Origin: Zerene cesonia
Taxonomy: Eukaryota; Arthropoda; Insecta; Lepidoptera; Pieridae
DNA: 64,000 nt
Assembly (NCBI RefSeq): GCF_012273895.1
Contig: NC_052112.1
Span: 2,480,001 to 2,544,000, forward strand
Direction of reading: 5' to 3'
In this document: piece by piece, positions 1 to 11,125 of the stretch
How the letters are laid out: each line of letters begins with the position of its first letter
Numbering within the stretch: the first letter of the stretch is position 1
The notes under the pieces: generated by a model
Told to the model about the DNA's origin: nothing
What the model saw: the letters and a program-made list of their open reading frames with translations, nothing else
The model's database searches: none
Position numbers and translations under genes: made by a program

Positions 1-37
1 ACGAACTTACGCGGATGAAACCGCGGGGCGCAGCTAG
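1..37 (+). mobile_element. 3' end of a Helitron-like element
   Basis: GGATGAAACCGCGGGGCGCAG followed by CTAG and a T. This is the tail hairpin and CTRR end of the common element of this window; its body lies left of the window. Confidence 0.8.
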
Positions 38-403
38 TCTGTTATAATACGTTATTGTGAAATTTTTATACAAAGGAACATCATACTATATTCAAAGCAG
101 AAGACAGAGAAAGGTATTCACAATTCAATACCTAACTAGTTTGGTTTAACGCCAATGGCTGATTCCAAATATCATAACGATAAAAAATTTCTGACAAATT
201 TCTTAAGCTACAATTGATTTTAAGTATAGGCTTTCTTGGAAATTTCTACCCACTTATTACCTATTGATTAAAATAAAAATTTCGCGAAATTTTCTATTAT
301 ATGCCTAACTGAAACATTGTTTCGATGAGATTTTCGTACCTCCAAATCCATCATCTATCCTTCTTCAAAAAAGAAAGTTGTAACCAATTAAATTGAAACT
401 CAC

Positions 404-614
404 CTGATTCGAGTTAAGCCGACTCGTGGACCACCTGCCGAAGCTGGTAGTGTGCGGTGAGAGCTGAGGCGGTGGTGGCTGCGCATTCGCCCCCAGGCTG
501 CCCAACGACGTGGTCTTCGAATTGAGACCACTCCACCGAGCTGCTGACGTAGAGGCATCAGATAGCCGCTTGCGGAGCAGGAACCCCTCTCTTGGGGCTG
601 GAGCGTTTTTGTAC
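404..614 (-). CDS. Exon of the host gene (YKNAPAPREGFLLRKR segment); the gene continues beyond the left edge
   Basis: The exon runs from an acceptor AAATTTTAG|GTACAAAA to a donor AATCAG|GTGAGTTTC: one base plus 70 codons, ending in phase 0. Together with the previous exon it reads LNVPE-W-YKNAPAPREGFL, then LRKRLSDASTSAARWSGLNS, then Ser/Thr/Pro-rich sequence ending WSTSRLNSNQ (residues 696-765). The other two frames have stops, including a TGA early in frame 1. The basic and aromatic motifs resemble short conserved stretches in a disordered protein. No stop codon or poly-A signal follows inside the window, so the C-terminus lies to the left of position 1. Confidence 0.83.
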
Positions 615-1344
615 CTAAAATTTTTATTGATTTATTTAGTTTTGGTTCACTAAGAGTTGATTACACTAGTTAGTGAATTTAAATGTTACTTGATTCGCTA
701 ACAGATGATAAAAAAATGAATTGAAATGAAATTAAGTTTCTACCATTTTTATTAGTTTTTTGTTAAAAAAATACGCTTTAATCTATTACTACATAGTAAT
801 ATCATATAAATAATGGATATTCAATACATTCATATATGTGTATGTATATAACATACACATATATTCAATATATACAATATTTAATTTATTTTGTTTCAAT
901 ACTCTCGTACAACTCCCACTTACCACCCACGTATTCTAAATATAATGTGTGTACAGCCAAATTTATCTGTTCCCACTCAGAATATTTATAGTTATTAAAG
1001 TAATCCTGTAATAACAACCAATTTTTCCGGTGCACATTCATATATTCTAGAATTCAATTAACTTCATTGTTATTAATGTTAAGTAGCTGTCACTCTTATA
1101 GAATGTGTAGGAACTCTTTTTAGAGTAGAAAAGAATTTATGGAGAAATAAGAGGACGGTCAACGGGTACTATGTAATCTATTTTGGTTCAAGTTATGCAT
1201 CTATAAATATTAGAAGCACGTGTTGATTTGTTCATTCAAGATAATGCTTTAAGAAATTTATGCATATCTTTTATTTGAAATACCTTTCAAGTGTATAGAT
1301 TTTTACGACGCTCAAATAGGATGAAATATTAAATTGTATCTCAC
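615..1344 (-). other. 730-bp host-gene intron
   Basis: AT-rich, with a TATGTGTATG/CATACACATA inverted repeat near 832-862. Nothing else is seen. Confidence 0.8.
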
Positions 1345-1442
1345 CATTCTGGAACATTGAGTTTCTGCAGCGATCTCTGGACCCTTAACTCGTGCTCTGA
1401 TAACACACGATCCGAATTCTTTTGCAGTTCGTTCTCAGGAGG
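1345..1442 (-). CDS. Exon of the host gene (PPENELQK segment)
   Basis: This 98-nt exon has the acceptor TTGTTTTAG|CCTCC and the donor AATG|GTGAGATAC. It starts in phase 0, matching the end of the large exon, and leaves two bases (TG) that join the first base of the next exon to make Trp. The reading is PPENELQKNSDRVL, then SEHELRVQRSLQKLNVPE, then W (residues 663-695). The heptad-like Leu spacing suggests a short helix. This part looks like a conserved core next to the disordered region, but I cannot name the family. The intron before it is about 31.7 kb and contains the reading frame at 1665-2846. Confidence 0.85.
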
Positions 1443-1608
1443 CTAAAACAATAAAATATGCTATCAGAACAGTTCAAAAATAATGTGATTTATATCAAAA
1501 AGGTCAACTACTTACTACGAACTCAAGGAAGATAGATGTAATAAAGATAGAAATAGCTTTATAAAGAAAGAAAAAAAGAAACAAGATAGATTTGTTTTAA
1601 ATTAAACA

Positions 1609-1614
1609 TTTATT
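1609..1614 (-). terminator. Poly-A signal of the nested gene
   Basis: AATAAA on the minus strand, 51 bases after the TGA at 1665-1667. This fits cleavage and polyadenylation near 1585-1600 and supports the upstream frame as a real terminal exon. Confidence 0.6.
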
Positions 1615-1664
1615 AAGCGTCACATGGTTAGTACAGTGTATAAAATGAATTAGACCATCCAATT

Positions 1665-2846
1665 TCAAGCCGCATTTACCGAATCATCTTCATTTGGAGC
1701 TAATCGGTAAAACGTTCCAAATATTAAAGCATTTGGCGTGGTTAAAGTAACACAGTTATTGTAATCGTCAAAGTTATCTAAAGGAGACGAATCAGGCACT
1801 GATGCTTTTAAAGTTTTATTCAATTTATCTATAACAAAATTTTCATAAGCGATATCTTCGTTTTCTTGAGATATACTTGAAATGTGATCAGTTTCACGGC
1901 GATATTGACTTATGAGCTTTTCAGAATGTAGCGATTCTCTACTTCTCAGCACACTATCGCTTAAATCACATATATTGATAACATCGCACCACGATATTAT
2001 GTCTGACTCATTAGTTATCGCAAGCATTCCATCAGAAGGACCATCTATTATGTCTGACACACCGTATATGCTTTCATACCACGAATCGCAACAATCTGAA
2101 TTAGTTTTTAATGAATTCGTGCTACTCTTAAAGTTCACGTTGCGACTGGCTCTTTTAATTGTAGATGTGAAAGGTCCTTGTGCAGAATTGTTATTCATTT
2201 GTGACTTATTGTAGTTGACAAAATCGCTATAATCAGGTAAATCAAAGTCATTCAATTCATAATCCGTAACTGGTGGTTTTAAAATGGATTTGTCAATTTC
2301 ACTTGTATCTTCCAAAGGTGGAGGGGGAATGCTTTCAATCAATCGATTGAAAAAATCGCGAATTCTCTCTTCACTATTCGCAAAAGGTTTTGGAGAAAAT
2401 TTTTCATCATCTGCATATACGAGTGACGTAACTCTTCTAGAAACATAGCCAGCGGAAGAATTTCCAGATTTCATGCAATACGTGGATTGAGTAGAAAATC
2501 TACGCGAATCTATTTTACGTATGCGTATTTTAGATTTCCATTCTTGATGTTTTCTTTTAAAACCGTTTACGCTTAACGAGTTTTCGTCCTCAGATTCACT
2601 TCTTGGTATATCAGGATACTTTGCATAATACACGTCTCTCGGAAGCGGCTTGGAGAAAACGAATTGGGGCTTAACTTCTTCAAATGGTTCCAAGTCCTCG
2701 GTTATCCACATTGTGTCCAAACAAAACCAAAATCCATTACTTTGTAAAACTTCTTCTGTCGTCAGCAACACTATCGATACCATCGTTGTTCGACCAAGAA
2801 TCCAACTAAACTCATGTGAAAACAATACCCCTCTTAAATATGTCAT
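1665..2846 (-). CDS. Nested same-strand gene, unrecognised acidic Ser-rich protein
   Basis: This is an uninterrupted frame of 393 codons plus TGA from the first ATG (2846). A later ATG at 2783 has a much better context (A at -3, G at +4) and would give 372 residues (MVSIVLLTTEEVL...). A frame this long is very unlikely by chance in DNA this AT-rich. The product is hydrophilic and Asp/Glu/Ser-rich, with a basic patch (RKHQEWKSKIRIRKIDSRR), IPPPPLED and a C-terminal LTTPNALIFGTFYRLAPNED. I see no recognised domain and no clear signal peptide. An AATAAA lies about 50 bases after the stop, so this is a terminal exon. It sits inside the 31.7-kb host intron, only 0.2 kb from the next host exon. A possible acceptor (GAGTTTAG|TTGG, exon start 2805) suggests an upstream 5'UTR exon. 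None of the better acceptors fits the phase-0 end of the large host exon, so an alternative host 3' end is less likely. Confidence 0.7.
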   Translation of the reverse strand: MTYLRGVLFSHEFSWILGRTTMVSIVLLTTEEVLQSNGFWFCLDTMWITEDLEPFEEVKPQFVFSKPLPRDVYYAKYPDIPRSESEDENSLSVNGFKRKHQEWKSKIRIRKIDSRRFSTQSTYCMKSGNSSAGYVSRRVTSLVYADDEKFSPKPFANSEERIRDFFNRLIESIPPPPLEDTSEIDKSILKPPVTDYELNDFDLPDYSDFVNYNKSQMNNNSAQGPFTSTIKRASRNVNFKSSTNSLKTNSDCCDSWYESIYGVSDIIDGPSDGMLAITNESDIISWCDVINICDLSDSVLRSRESLHSEKLISQYRRETDHISSISQENEDIAYENFVIDKLNKTLKASVPDSSPLDNFDDYNNCVTLTTPNALIFGTFYRLAPNEDDSVNAA

Positions 2847-2858
2847 TAAGAAATGCAA

Positions 2859-3411
2859 ATGTTTACGCGATTTTTGCTTTTATGGATCTGGGATCATTCA
2901 TTAGGTGTATAATAATTGACGTGTTTTGAAAACATTAATTGTCTCTGCATATTTAAATAATATGCTACCACGGAAGTAATTACATAAAACATCGTTTACA
3001 GGATACAAAATTCATGTTTCATTATCAGTGATAGAACGAAGTGGATAAAAAAGGCTCGATAATTTAATCACGCAATGTTCACTGTAAAGCGCCCTTAACG
3101 AAATAGTACGAATATTTATCGTAACGTGAACGCGACCTTGAACTTAGTTATGTACTTATAAAAACTCACCCTGATAGCAGATGTCGCGAGAAGCGCGCAC
3201 GGACCTAGAAATCCTACACTTTCCCAACACGTCATTATCACTATTTTCGATTGTCTTTTAATTCATAGACCCACACTGTACTAGGAGGATGCAACAACCA
3301 TTTCATAATGTATTACGTAAGATCATTTTTTTTTTTTGGAAACATTAAAAGCATCTACACAAAGCGGAACTTTGATAAGCAAGCGATATCGAAGCGAAAA
3401 GCGCTCGCCAA
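2859..3411. other. Spacer between the nested frame and the GC island
   Basis: AT-rich DNA with no convincing coding frame. It holds minus-strand upstream sequence of the nested gene, including TTATTATACACC at about 2908-2919, a weak TATA-like candidate. Confidence 0.5.
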
Positions 3412-3564
3412 TCAAATCAGCACAGTAAACGTTAGCTTATTGAACGTTAAAATCCAATTACAAGGCTGAATCGCAGCGCCCGTGGGGCTTCCGTGCTTAG
3501 GGTCGCTCTGCGGCCTGGTGCTGAGGTCGGCGGACCTGGCATGCGGTCCTCGGGTCGGTCTTAC

Positions 3565-3600
3565 GAGTCGATCTATGCGGCACTCCGCATCGTAATCCAT
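3565..3600 (-). CDS. Possible alternative first coding exon (MDYDAECRIDRL)
   Basis: An ATG at 3600 opens a frame in a small GC-rich island. After 12 codons (MDYDAECRIDRL) a donor-like GTAAGA occurs at 3564 in phase 0. That phase joins correctly to the host exon starting at 1442, which would give a short isoform beginning MDYDAECRIDRL-PPENELQK and lacking the disordered region. Joining to the acceptor at 2805 would instead run quickly into a stop, so if this ATG is used the host gene is the better partner. The frame continues open past the donor to 3412 (62 codons in all), so an unspliced reading is also possible. The start context is poor (T at -3) and the exon is inferred, not proven. Confidence 0.35.
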
Positions 3601-3604
3601 GGAG

Positions 3605-3700
3605 GGTATGGATTAGTGATCAGGCATCCGCGGCGATGCCTCCCGACCGACTGAGCGACTGTCAGTGTCCTTGGGCTGCGCGCATGCGTTCACACACCCT
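3605..3700 (-). promoter_or_regulatory. Candidate internal promoter (GC-rich island with an initiator-like TCAGT)
   Basis: The island at about 3470-3700 is GC-rich in AT-rich intron DNA. It has a TCAGT initiator-like site on the minus strand at 3654-3650, just upstream of the ATG at 3600. It could drive a short host isoform or, 0.75 kb downstream, the nested gene at 1665-2846. I see no TATA box, and the downstream-promoter position shows no clear match. Confidence 0.35.
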
Positions 3701-4345
3701 TACAACCAGTTCTCGTGCCTCCAACAATACGAACGTAGAAATGTCCTATCGCAATGTGTACATCTATCAAAAGTCTCTCAGTTGCAAATAAAGGCTCATA
3801 GTAAATATTCCTTCTGTCATTGTTCCTTTATGCTGCGAGGTTCGCTGAGGGAAACTCGCAACGGAATGCACAAAGCTAAAAGCTTCGCATGTAACGTTGT
3901 ATATGTCGAAGGTGAGATCAGGAAAAGTGATCGAAGTTGACATTTACAATAGAACCTTTGTTGAGGGCGTGGCAAAGTTTCGTACGGATTCTAAACAAGT
4001 ACGCATTTGTCCCCTACTTTCTTAGTACAAATGTTCAATTTTATCTAAGGTTAAACCAAATATGGTAAACATGGCCCACGTTCAATTTATTATTCGTATA
4101 ATACAATGTTAGGTTAAGCCTGAAGCGCTTATTTCCAGTAAAATGTTGAGCGTATAGAGCGCTGTCTCATGACAATACCGACCTAATTTGAGCCTGCGAG
4201 GAGGGCGAGCTAATTAGATGCTACAACAACGCGCCTAAGACGTGTGGGACTCTAATTGCCATCATTAGCATGGTCTCCGTAATATGTGTTATATAACATT
4301 GACTGGAATTGCATAATAGGCGTGTGTTTTTAGTAGTTTTCTTCT

Positions 4346-4687
4346 GTTTTTTTTTTTTTTTTTTTTTTTATGTCATAGCGGGCAACTGAGCTGGTGGTTC
4401 GCCGGATGGTAAGCGATCACCACCGCCCATAAACATTCGCAAAAGTAGTACCTCTGCGAATGCGCTGCCCGCTTTTATGGGGTAAGGGAAAAGGAAAGGA
4501 TTAATGACTGGAAAGAAGGAATGGACTAGGACGGGTGAGGAAAAGGAAACGGGCCTCCGGCTCCCCCACTCACCGGACGAAACACAGTGGCATGCCACTA
4601 TTTCACGCCGGTTTTCTGTGAGGGTGTGGTACTTCCCCGGTGCGAGCTGGCCCAATTCGTGCCGAAGCGTGCTCGACTCCCACATAC
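4346..4687 (-). mobile_element. SINE-like retroelement with poly-A tail
   Basis: On the minus strand it runs from GTGGGAGTCGAGCACGCTTC to GCCCGCTATGACATAA and a 24-base A tail (the poly-T at 4346-4369). It has the pyrimidine-rich middle and AAAAGCGGGCAGCGCATTCG block of a family common in Lepidoptera. Related fragments lie at 47388 and 47506. The two opposed open frames across it are by-products. Confidence 0.75.
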
Positions 4688-5047
4688 AAATGAATTATAG
4701 AATATTCTGTAAATTTAGAACTAAATGAAATACAGTTGATACAAAATTTTCGTTTTGATTTGTAGTTGCTTTTTTCATATTTATATTATCCGAAACTCGT
4801 TGATGTTAGCTGTTTGTTTAACGTTCATTCTAATGTTTATTTTTAATGCATATGGTTTACTTTTCACCGACGTTTGCAGACGTACAGATAACTACACAAA
4901 CATAATCAGAATTCAGAAATGCATGGATTTCTTTTTGTTTATGTTTTTCAGAAGCAAGCCACCTAAAATAAATATTTATTAATTCATAATAGAAAGCATT
5001 TGGACATTGGATTCTATCTTATTGGCATTAGCCCAATTTATTGAACT

Positions 5048-5192
5048 GGGGGGTTACTGTGACGTCTAAAAGCAATACCCATAGTGCAGTACTAAATCCA
5101 GTGTGGGAAAAAGTCAGAGCGTATAGCGTATAGCGCCATCACTTTTCTACACTGGAATCTGTACTGCTTTAAGATGTCGCGGTAACCCTTTA
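5048..5192. mobile_element. MITE-like inverted-repeat element
   Basis: The left arm GGGTTACTGTGACGTCTAAA...CCAGTGTGGGAAAA and the right arm (reverse complement GGGTTACCGCGACATCTTAA...CCAGTGTAGAAAAG) are imperfect inverted repeats of about 60 bp. The left arm has an insertion. There is no coding capacity, so it is a non-autonomous DNA transposon; no clear target duplication is seen. Confidence 0.6.
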
Positions 5193-5754
5193 AAATTTTC
5201 AAGAGTTGTACATATATAATTAATAAAAATAATAGACAAGTAAATGCTTTATTCATTGGTTTGAACAAATTAGACTAAATCTTTACAGCTTGTATAAAAT
5301 GAGAGCAAGTAAATTTAAAGGCGCAATAAAATGTGGTATTTTAATTAACTAGAACGAATTATTTTCAATAAAAAATTATTAAATGCTCTTATATATCATG
5401 TATGCATACAAGAATTAATGCATACATAATAGAATTTCTAGAAACTCAATTAGTATGTTCTTATAATGCTCTCCAAACACTCTCGAGGTCTTGATAGTGA
5501 TTATTTTTATTCCGATACTTATAGAAAGTTTTATATTGAAAATAGTACGATTAGAAATGAAATAAGTATTAGGGTTTTTATTAATATGTTGAATAAAGTT
5601 CAAAATGTTGTTATTCATAATTTTACATGTTTTTTTTAAAGTAGGCTTAATTTTTTTTTTACTTTGGGACACGTAACGACGTCAGGCATTATTGTGTTGT
5701 GTGTTTTGCGTCCGTGTTAGGTACTTTTATAATCTGTAGGGCTTTTATCTAAGA

Positions 5755-5860
5755 AACCAATAACATCTATCATACTAAATATATATAGATCTGAAGGTTT
5801 TGTTGTTTGTTTTTTCGTTTGAACGCGCTAATCTCAGAGATTACGAGATGAATTTCAATA
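5755..5860 (+). repeat. Fragment of a dispersed element (GAACGCGCTAATCTCAG family)
   Basis: Contains TTTGAACGCGCTAATCTCAG. Inverted partial copies occur near 7182-7215 and 9013-9045. Confidence 0.45.
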
Positions 5861-6496
5861 ATTCCTTATATACTCGTATACTATAGGCTATCGGTCTTAT
5901 TAATAAAAATAGAACAGTATTGTTCTAAAATGCATTTATGAATAACATTCTTTGTAAATCGTACTATAGCGAATCTTCAGATGTGTTATAACTTTTTATT
6001 AATAAGGCCGTATATGCATATATAGCAATAATATGAATAAAGTTCATTTTATGTTTCTCTGTAAAAAGCCTAAATGCTTGCTATATTACGGATGAATTAA
6101 GGTGCCTCTAAGAGAAAGATAATTAAATGAAGTTCGAGTATGAATCGTGTTTTCAAAACGAAGTCTAGTGCATTGCATTTCCCGTGTTTCTCAATATATT
6201 AGTGTTTAATTCTGGCTGCGCGGTAAATATTCTGTAACCCACATACAGTTAGATAACTAACACGCGTTGTAACTTTCCTTATCTAGGCACATTTCCCTAG
6301 GAAATAACTCCTGAAGTTAACTTTTAGGGCTGTGTATTTTTGTTATTACAATTTATGTTCTCTAGTATTTTAGGGAAATCGAAACGTACTTCAAAATTAT
6401 GTATTCAACGTGTGACATGTATAATTATATTTTAAGTTATCATTAGAAGGATTTTCCTTCGAAATCAAAATGTCAATATTTCGAAAATGTGATATA

Positions 6497-6610
6497 AAAC
6501 TGCTTATTGAAATTTGGTACGTAGACAGCTGGACAACTGGAATAACATAAAGGCAACTTTTTATCTCGATATTCCTACGGGATACGGGTGAAACCGCGGG
6601 GCGAAGCTAG
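6497..6610 (+). mobile_element. Helitron-like element, 5'-truncated
   Basis: It contains the GAAATTTGGTACGTAGACAG core, the TACGGGATACGG segment and the hairpin tail ending CTAG. The head is missing and part of the tail is deleted. Confidence 0.75.
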
Positions 6611-7407
6611 TTATAAATAAAAACTCATAATCCCAATTATTAAAAACCATAATACAAAAAATAAATATAACATATGTATTAAACATTTTCGACATTAATA
6701 TCCTAACTGTTCATATAAAATTTTATAGAAAAGGTGCACGCTCTCTAAAAGTGGCAACCCTAATATTACAGTACATTGCCTCTTATCGTACGGTTACCAC
6801 AAAAGGACGGTAAGGAATTCATTAAGTCAAGTACACCGTGTATTGTATAGGGGCAACTTAGGGCTGAGTGTGAAGGTTCCCATGGTTTTAAATCTGAACT
6901 ACGCTGTATCTTAAAAGGATTAAGTGTATACAGTTTTGAGTCACAGAGAGATATAAAACTTTTGTACTACAGCCCTAAACGCTCTGGATTTTAGGGTAAA
7001 TTTATTTTGTGAGTTTTTTTTTTGTTACATTATGCCCTACTAAACCGTGCTAATTTTATCATGTGCAATAAGATTACACCATACACAGTTTTTAAACAAT
7101 AAATTAAAACGAAGAAAAAATGTTTTAAAATAACATACATCACTAGCTTAATTTAATATATCCAAATTATTGTTCCACTAGTTTCTGAGATTAGCGTGTT
7201 AAAATAAACAAATACACACTTTAGTTTCATATTAACAGCTTAGTATGGAATATATCAGGCGTCACAGCAGAAGAAACAAAACTATTATTCGCGGTTAATA
7301 ATTATTATTACTGGCCACATTTGCGTTATAATCAACTCGCTAATGATTAAAATATATCGTAATTATAAATTCACTTCTTGTTAGTCTTTTTTCTTTTTTT
7401 TTTTTTT

Positions 7408-7432
7408 TTCAAATTCGAATTCGAATTCGAAT
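7408..7432 (+). repeat. Short (GAATTC)n palindromic microsatellite
   Basis: Repeated AATTCG/ATTCGA units follow a 15-base T-run. The array is self-complementary. Confidence 0.75.
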
Positions 7433-7716
7433 CTATATATCGATGTATTCTACCCATAGTTCCAGACATTCCATATAGTGCACAGACTATAGCAGGAGTA
7501 TAGTCTGTACATTATTAAAATGCATTGTTCACAGAGATGAAGATACCAACTGAACCGAAGCGTTGACCGCAATAGTTGAATATTACAATCAAATATCATA
7601 AATGGGCCATCCTTTAAGCCATTTTCGATTTAAAAAGATATAGATGCTGTTTATTGAGGTATTTTAAAGTATAAACAATTATAAATAATTGATACAAGAT
7701 TTGAAAAAGAAAAAAA

Positions 7717-7903
7717 TCTAACCAATATTATAAACGCGAAAATTTCTCAAGTACGAATGGATGGATGTTTGTTACTCTTTCACGCGAAATCAGCTTTATC
7801 GTATCTATATGAAATTTGATACAGAGATAGATTATTCCTGGATCAGCATGGAGGCTACTTTTTACCCGGGTACCACGCGAGTGACGCCGCGGTTTACAGC
7901 TAG
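7717..7903 (+). mobile_element. Helitron-like element, second family
   Basis: It starts TCTAACCAATATTATAAACG and ends with a GC hairpin (CGAGTGACGCCGCGG) and CTAG. It shares head and tail style with the main family but has a different body. A 5'A/TC junction is present. Confidence 0.65.
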
Positions 7904-8187
7904 AGCTACGCTATAAACAATTACATTAACAATCGCCTAATAAAACTTCATCTAAAAATTTCCGAGTGTCGTTGTATTAAACATTCATTGAAATATACAC
8001 CTTATTCGGTGACAGTAACTTTCAAAGTCTATTACATCGATCATTAGAAATATCTGCCTAATACACGCGGAGGCAGAGAATTTTTGTGTGTGTTTCTAAG
8101 TTTAATTAGTTATTGTATGTCTATTATACTGTGTTATTTATTTTAAAACGATTATTGTGAGGAAAAAGGAGGAAGGTATATAATTTA

Positions 8188-8361
8188 GTAGCTGCGCCTG
8201 AACCCGTGGGAATATCGAGATAAAAAGTTGCCTATATGTTATTCCAGTTGTCCAGCTATCTACGTACCAGATTTCATTGCAATCGGTTCAGTAGTTTTTG
8301 CGTGAAAAAGCAACAAACACACACATCCTTACAAACTTTCGCATTTATAGTATTAGTAGGA
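8188..8361 (-). mobile_element. Helitron-like element, main family, decayed
   Basis: On the minus strand it has the TAATACTATAAATGCGAAAG head, the ACAACTGGAATAACATATAG core and a mutated tail (CTAG changed). It is close to full length. Confidence 0.75.
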
Positions 8362-8999
8362 TAGTAGGATTATGTCGTTTTACATATTTCGCTATTATAA
8401 ATCATATGAAAAAACTTCACTGACTTATAAAGAGGTAGTTATCATTTAACTGTAATTTTTGTGTTTATTACCTCATGACTTTTTGGAACCGATTTTAAAG
8501 GTTCTTTATTGCCATGTGGATCTACTTAAATTTGGTCTAGTTCTGACAGTTTGAAGGCGGTTAAAAATAAATGCTGTTAAAATAACTATCATCTTTTTAT
8601 ATCTTTTGCTTCAGGTAGTTTATTTAACATGACCCATATTTGCATTGTTTTTTTATTCTAATAGCACGCCCATAAAATGTGCACATTTAATCTTAAGAAT
8701 GTAGGCATTTCTTCTCGAATGCAAGATTACCTGGTCCGCAATAATTAAAGTAGAATAAATAAGGAAGATAATTTAACAATGACCGTACCTACGATTAAAT
8801 AATGACCAGTCAACCGTTATCAACTAATTATTAAGTAATTAACAACCTTGGATTTAAGTAATGAATTAAATGCACTACTAGATATATTTCCAATTATAAT
8901 CTTAGAGAATAAATATCAAGTACCTATATAGCTAGGAATAGCTTGGAGGTAAAATAATAGACTTATAGGTAGTTTATTTCAACGGTAAAAGAAAGTTCT

Positions 9000-9055
9000 T
9001 TTCCAATAATATAACTGAGATTAGCGCGTTCAAACAAACAAACTCTTTGGCTTTA
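9000..9055 (-). repeat. Fragment of the GAACGCGCTAATCTCAG family
   Basis: The minus strand contains TTTGAACGCGCTAATCTCAG, matching the fragment at 5755. Confidence 0.4.
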
Positions 9056-9517
9056 TATTATTCGTAAAAAATTATTATATAAAGAATATATTATATTGAT
9101 GTTATGCTATAAATAATAAAAACCTAATATTATTATTTAAAAGTACGGTACGTAATTTAAATCATAACATAAAGTTGTATTTTAATTTAAAGAGTAAAGA
9201 AAAAAGTAATATTCAAATAACATCATTTTATTCGGACTATAATAAATATCTTAAAGAATTTCAAGAACTTCACCAAAGTAAATATAGTTGACGTCATATC
9301 GTGTGAATTTATAAGTGCCCTTAGCGTAAGGTTAAAATGACCCCGAGTAAATATTGGGTAACACTCAAGCGGACTCGATGTACTGTTTTTTCTGAGACCA
9401 ACCGTCTTTATTTCAATGGTTTTTATTTGATTTATATTCGCGCGGTATACACATTAAATTAGTGTTATCATTTGAGAACATCTAATTATCCCCTGCCATA
9501 TTCAAATTACAGTCCAG

Positions 9518-9563
9518 ATCAGAGAAAGTGTCTTAATGAAAAAGATCAGAGAAAGTGTCTTAA
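9518..9563 (+). repeat. Short direct repeat
   Basis: GATCAGAGAAAGTGTCTTAA occurs twice in succession with a short A-rich spacer. Confidence 0.8.
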
Positions 9564-9777
9564 AGAAATAATGGTATTTATTTAATTATTTATAGTATCT
9601 TATTCTTCTGTCCTCAAGTGGTGTTGGCAGAATATCAGCGTCAGGGTCCCATTGACTGTGACATTTATGCTGAGCCAAAACCCTTTTTAAGAACATCATT
9701 AATTTTTCTCTGTTAATTTTTCTTTGTTTAATTGTTTTTATCTTGTAATTGTCGTGTATTTTATGTGTTCTTTTAAT

Positions 9778-9812
9778 AAACGTCTAATCTATCTCTCTAT
9801 CTATCTATCTTA
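9778..9812 (+). repeat. Short (TATC)n microsatellite
   Basis: TCTATCTCTCTATCTATCTATCTT follows TTTTAATAAACGTCTAA, which resembles the 3' end of a retroelement. Confidence 0.6.
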
Positions 9813-10440
9813 AATAAGTACGTTCAATCCACGATCATAAGAATTGCATTGAGCAACTTCACAATACCTCTAGCTACTAAAATATTTTCTACGTTACGTT
9901 AAAAATAACTAAACGGCAATCGCATCAAGTATTTTTCACACTTATATTACTAAATAATATTATACGAATAACAATAAACAACAGGCTACTAATTTGGAAA
10001 AATAACACAATCGATTTCAAAGCAATCAAGAAGAGGTCACCTTATCTTAATTCGTCTACCAATAAGCTGACACCTAGCCCATATCCTGTCGGCTCTATAA
10101 AGTGGGTCCTGGTAGAATGGCCAATTGGATTAAATTGACCGCTTACGACTATCCGGTTAATAGTCCCGTATGAACTAACGATGAATGATGTTTATTGGTT
10201 ACGAATGGACTTGGAATGACAAATTGTATAGTTGTGGGAACTGCGCGTGCTGGTTTTTTTACGATCTTTTCCTGCTAGATTCTAGAACATTCAGTGGTTT
10301 GCATTGTTTTGTTATGAAGGAACTATTCAGAACTGTTACAACTTTTGATTTATCTTAACTACAGTATGGATAGACATATTATATATAAAACCTTCAAAAT
10401 TGTAATAAAATGATACTAAAGGTTTGATGTTTTCATGAAT

Positions 10441-10478
10441 AGATTAAAGCTGCTTGCGTGTCAAGCAAGCTTTAATCT
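10441..10478. repeat. Hairpin-forming inverted repeat
   Basis: AGATTAAAGCTGCTTG and CAAGCAAGCTTTAATCT form a 16-bp stem with one bulge and a five-base loop. It is too short for a standard miRNA precursor. It may be a remnant of a palindromic element. Confidence 0.6.
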
Positions 10479-11125
10479 AAATATTTCCAAAGTGTTAAAG
10501 ACATCTCAATGTCTTCAAGAACGGAACGAAGACTAAAAGAGTCCTTTCACAACATGAATGAAAGCCGAAATGAGTGCTCCTGAATACCTAATGCCCCCTG
10601 AATGGAGCGTGAAGCGCAGGATTACTGGATGTTAGTAGGCGCTTTACAATTTTACGCATCTCTGTAGTCATGAGAGCCTGGTACTTTCGGATTCATATTT
10701 TTAATTTGTTTAATTAAATTATGACGTGTATAAAGAATTTTTCTTATTCAAACTCAAAGACCTACTTAACCTCCTTTTTACAGAAGTGATATAAGTATTC
10801 GTTTTGTATTTAATTGAATTTATGAAATTATGGCAAAAAAGGAAAACTTGCATGCATTATTTTATATTATTTGCTGCTAAGCTATAATTTCATAAAACGT
10901 ACTAAATTCTTACGGCTATGCCTATATCTCTTGTTAAGGATAAATTTAGATGAAGCAATAAAGATCATTAAATAAAGTGGGCTATCGAATAACTGGTCTC
11001 ACTCATCGAATAAAGTGCACGCGTAGGGCATGTAGGATACGCAGTACTTACGAAAATTTGATAGCAATGTAGGTTTACCTGAAACAAGCGAATTAATAAT
11101 GAAAAATACAGTAATGTAGAATGAT

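Noticed and set aside
4368..4728. Opposed frames of 105 and 74 codons
   Set aside because: Both lie within the poly-A-tailed SINE-like element.
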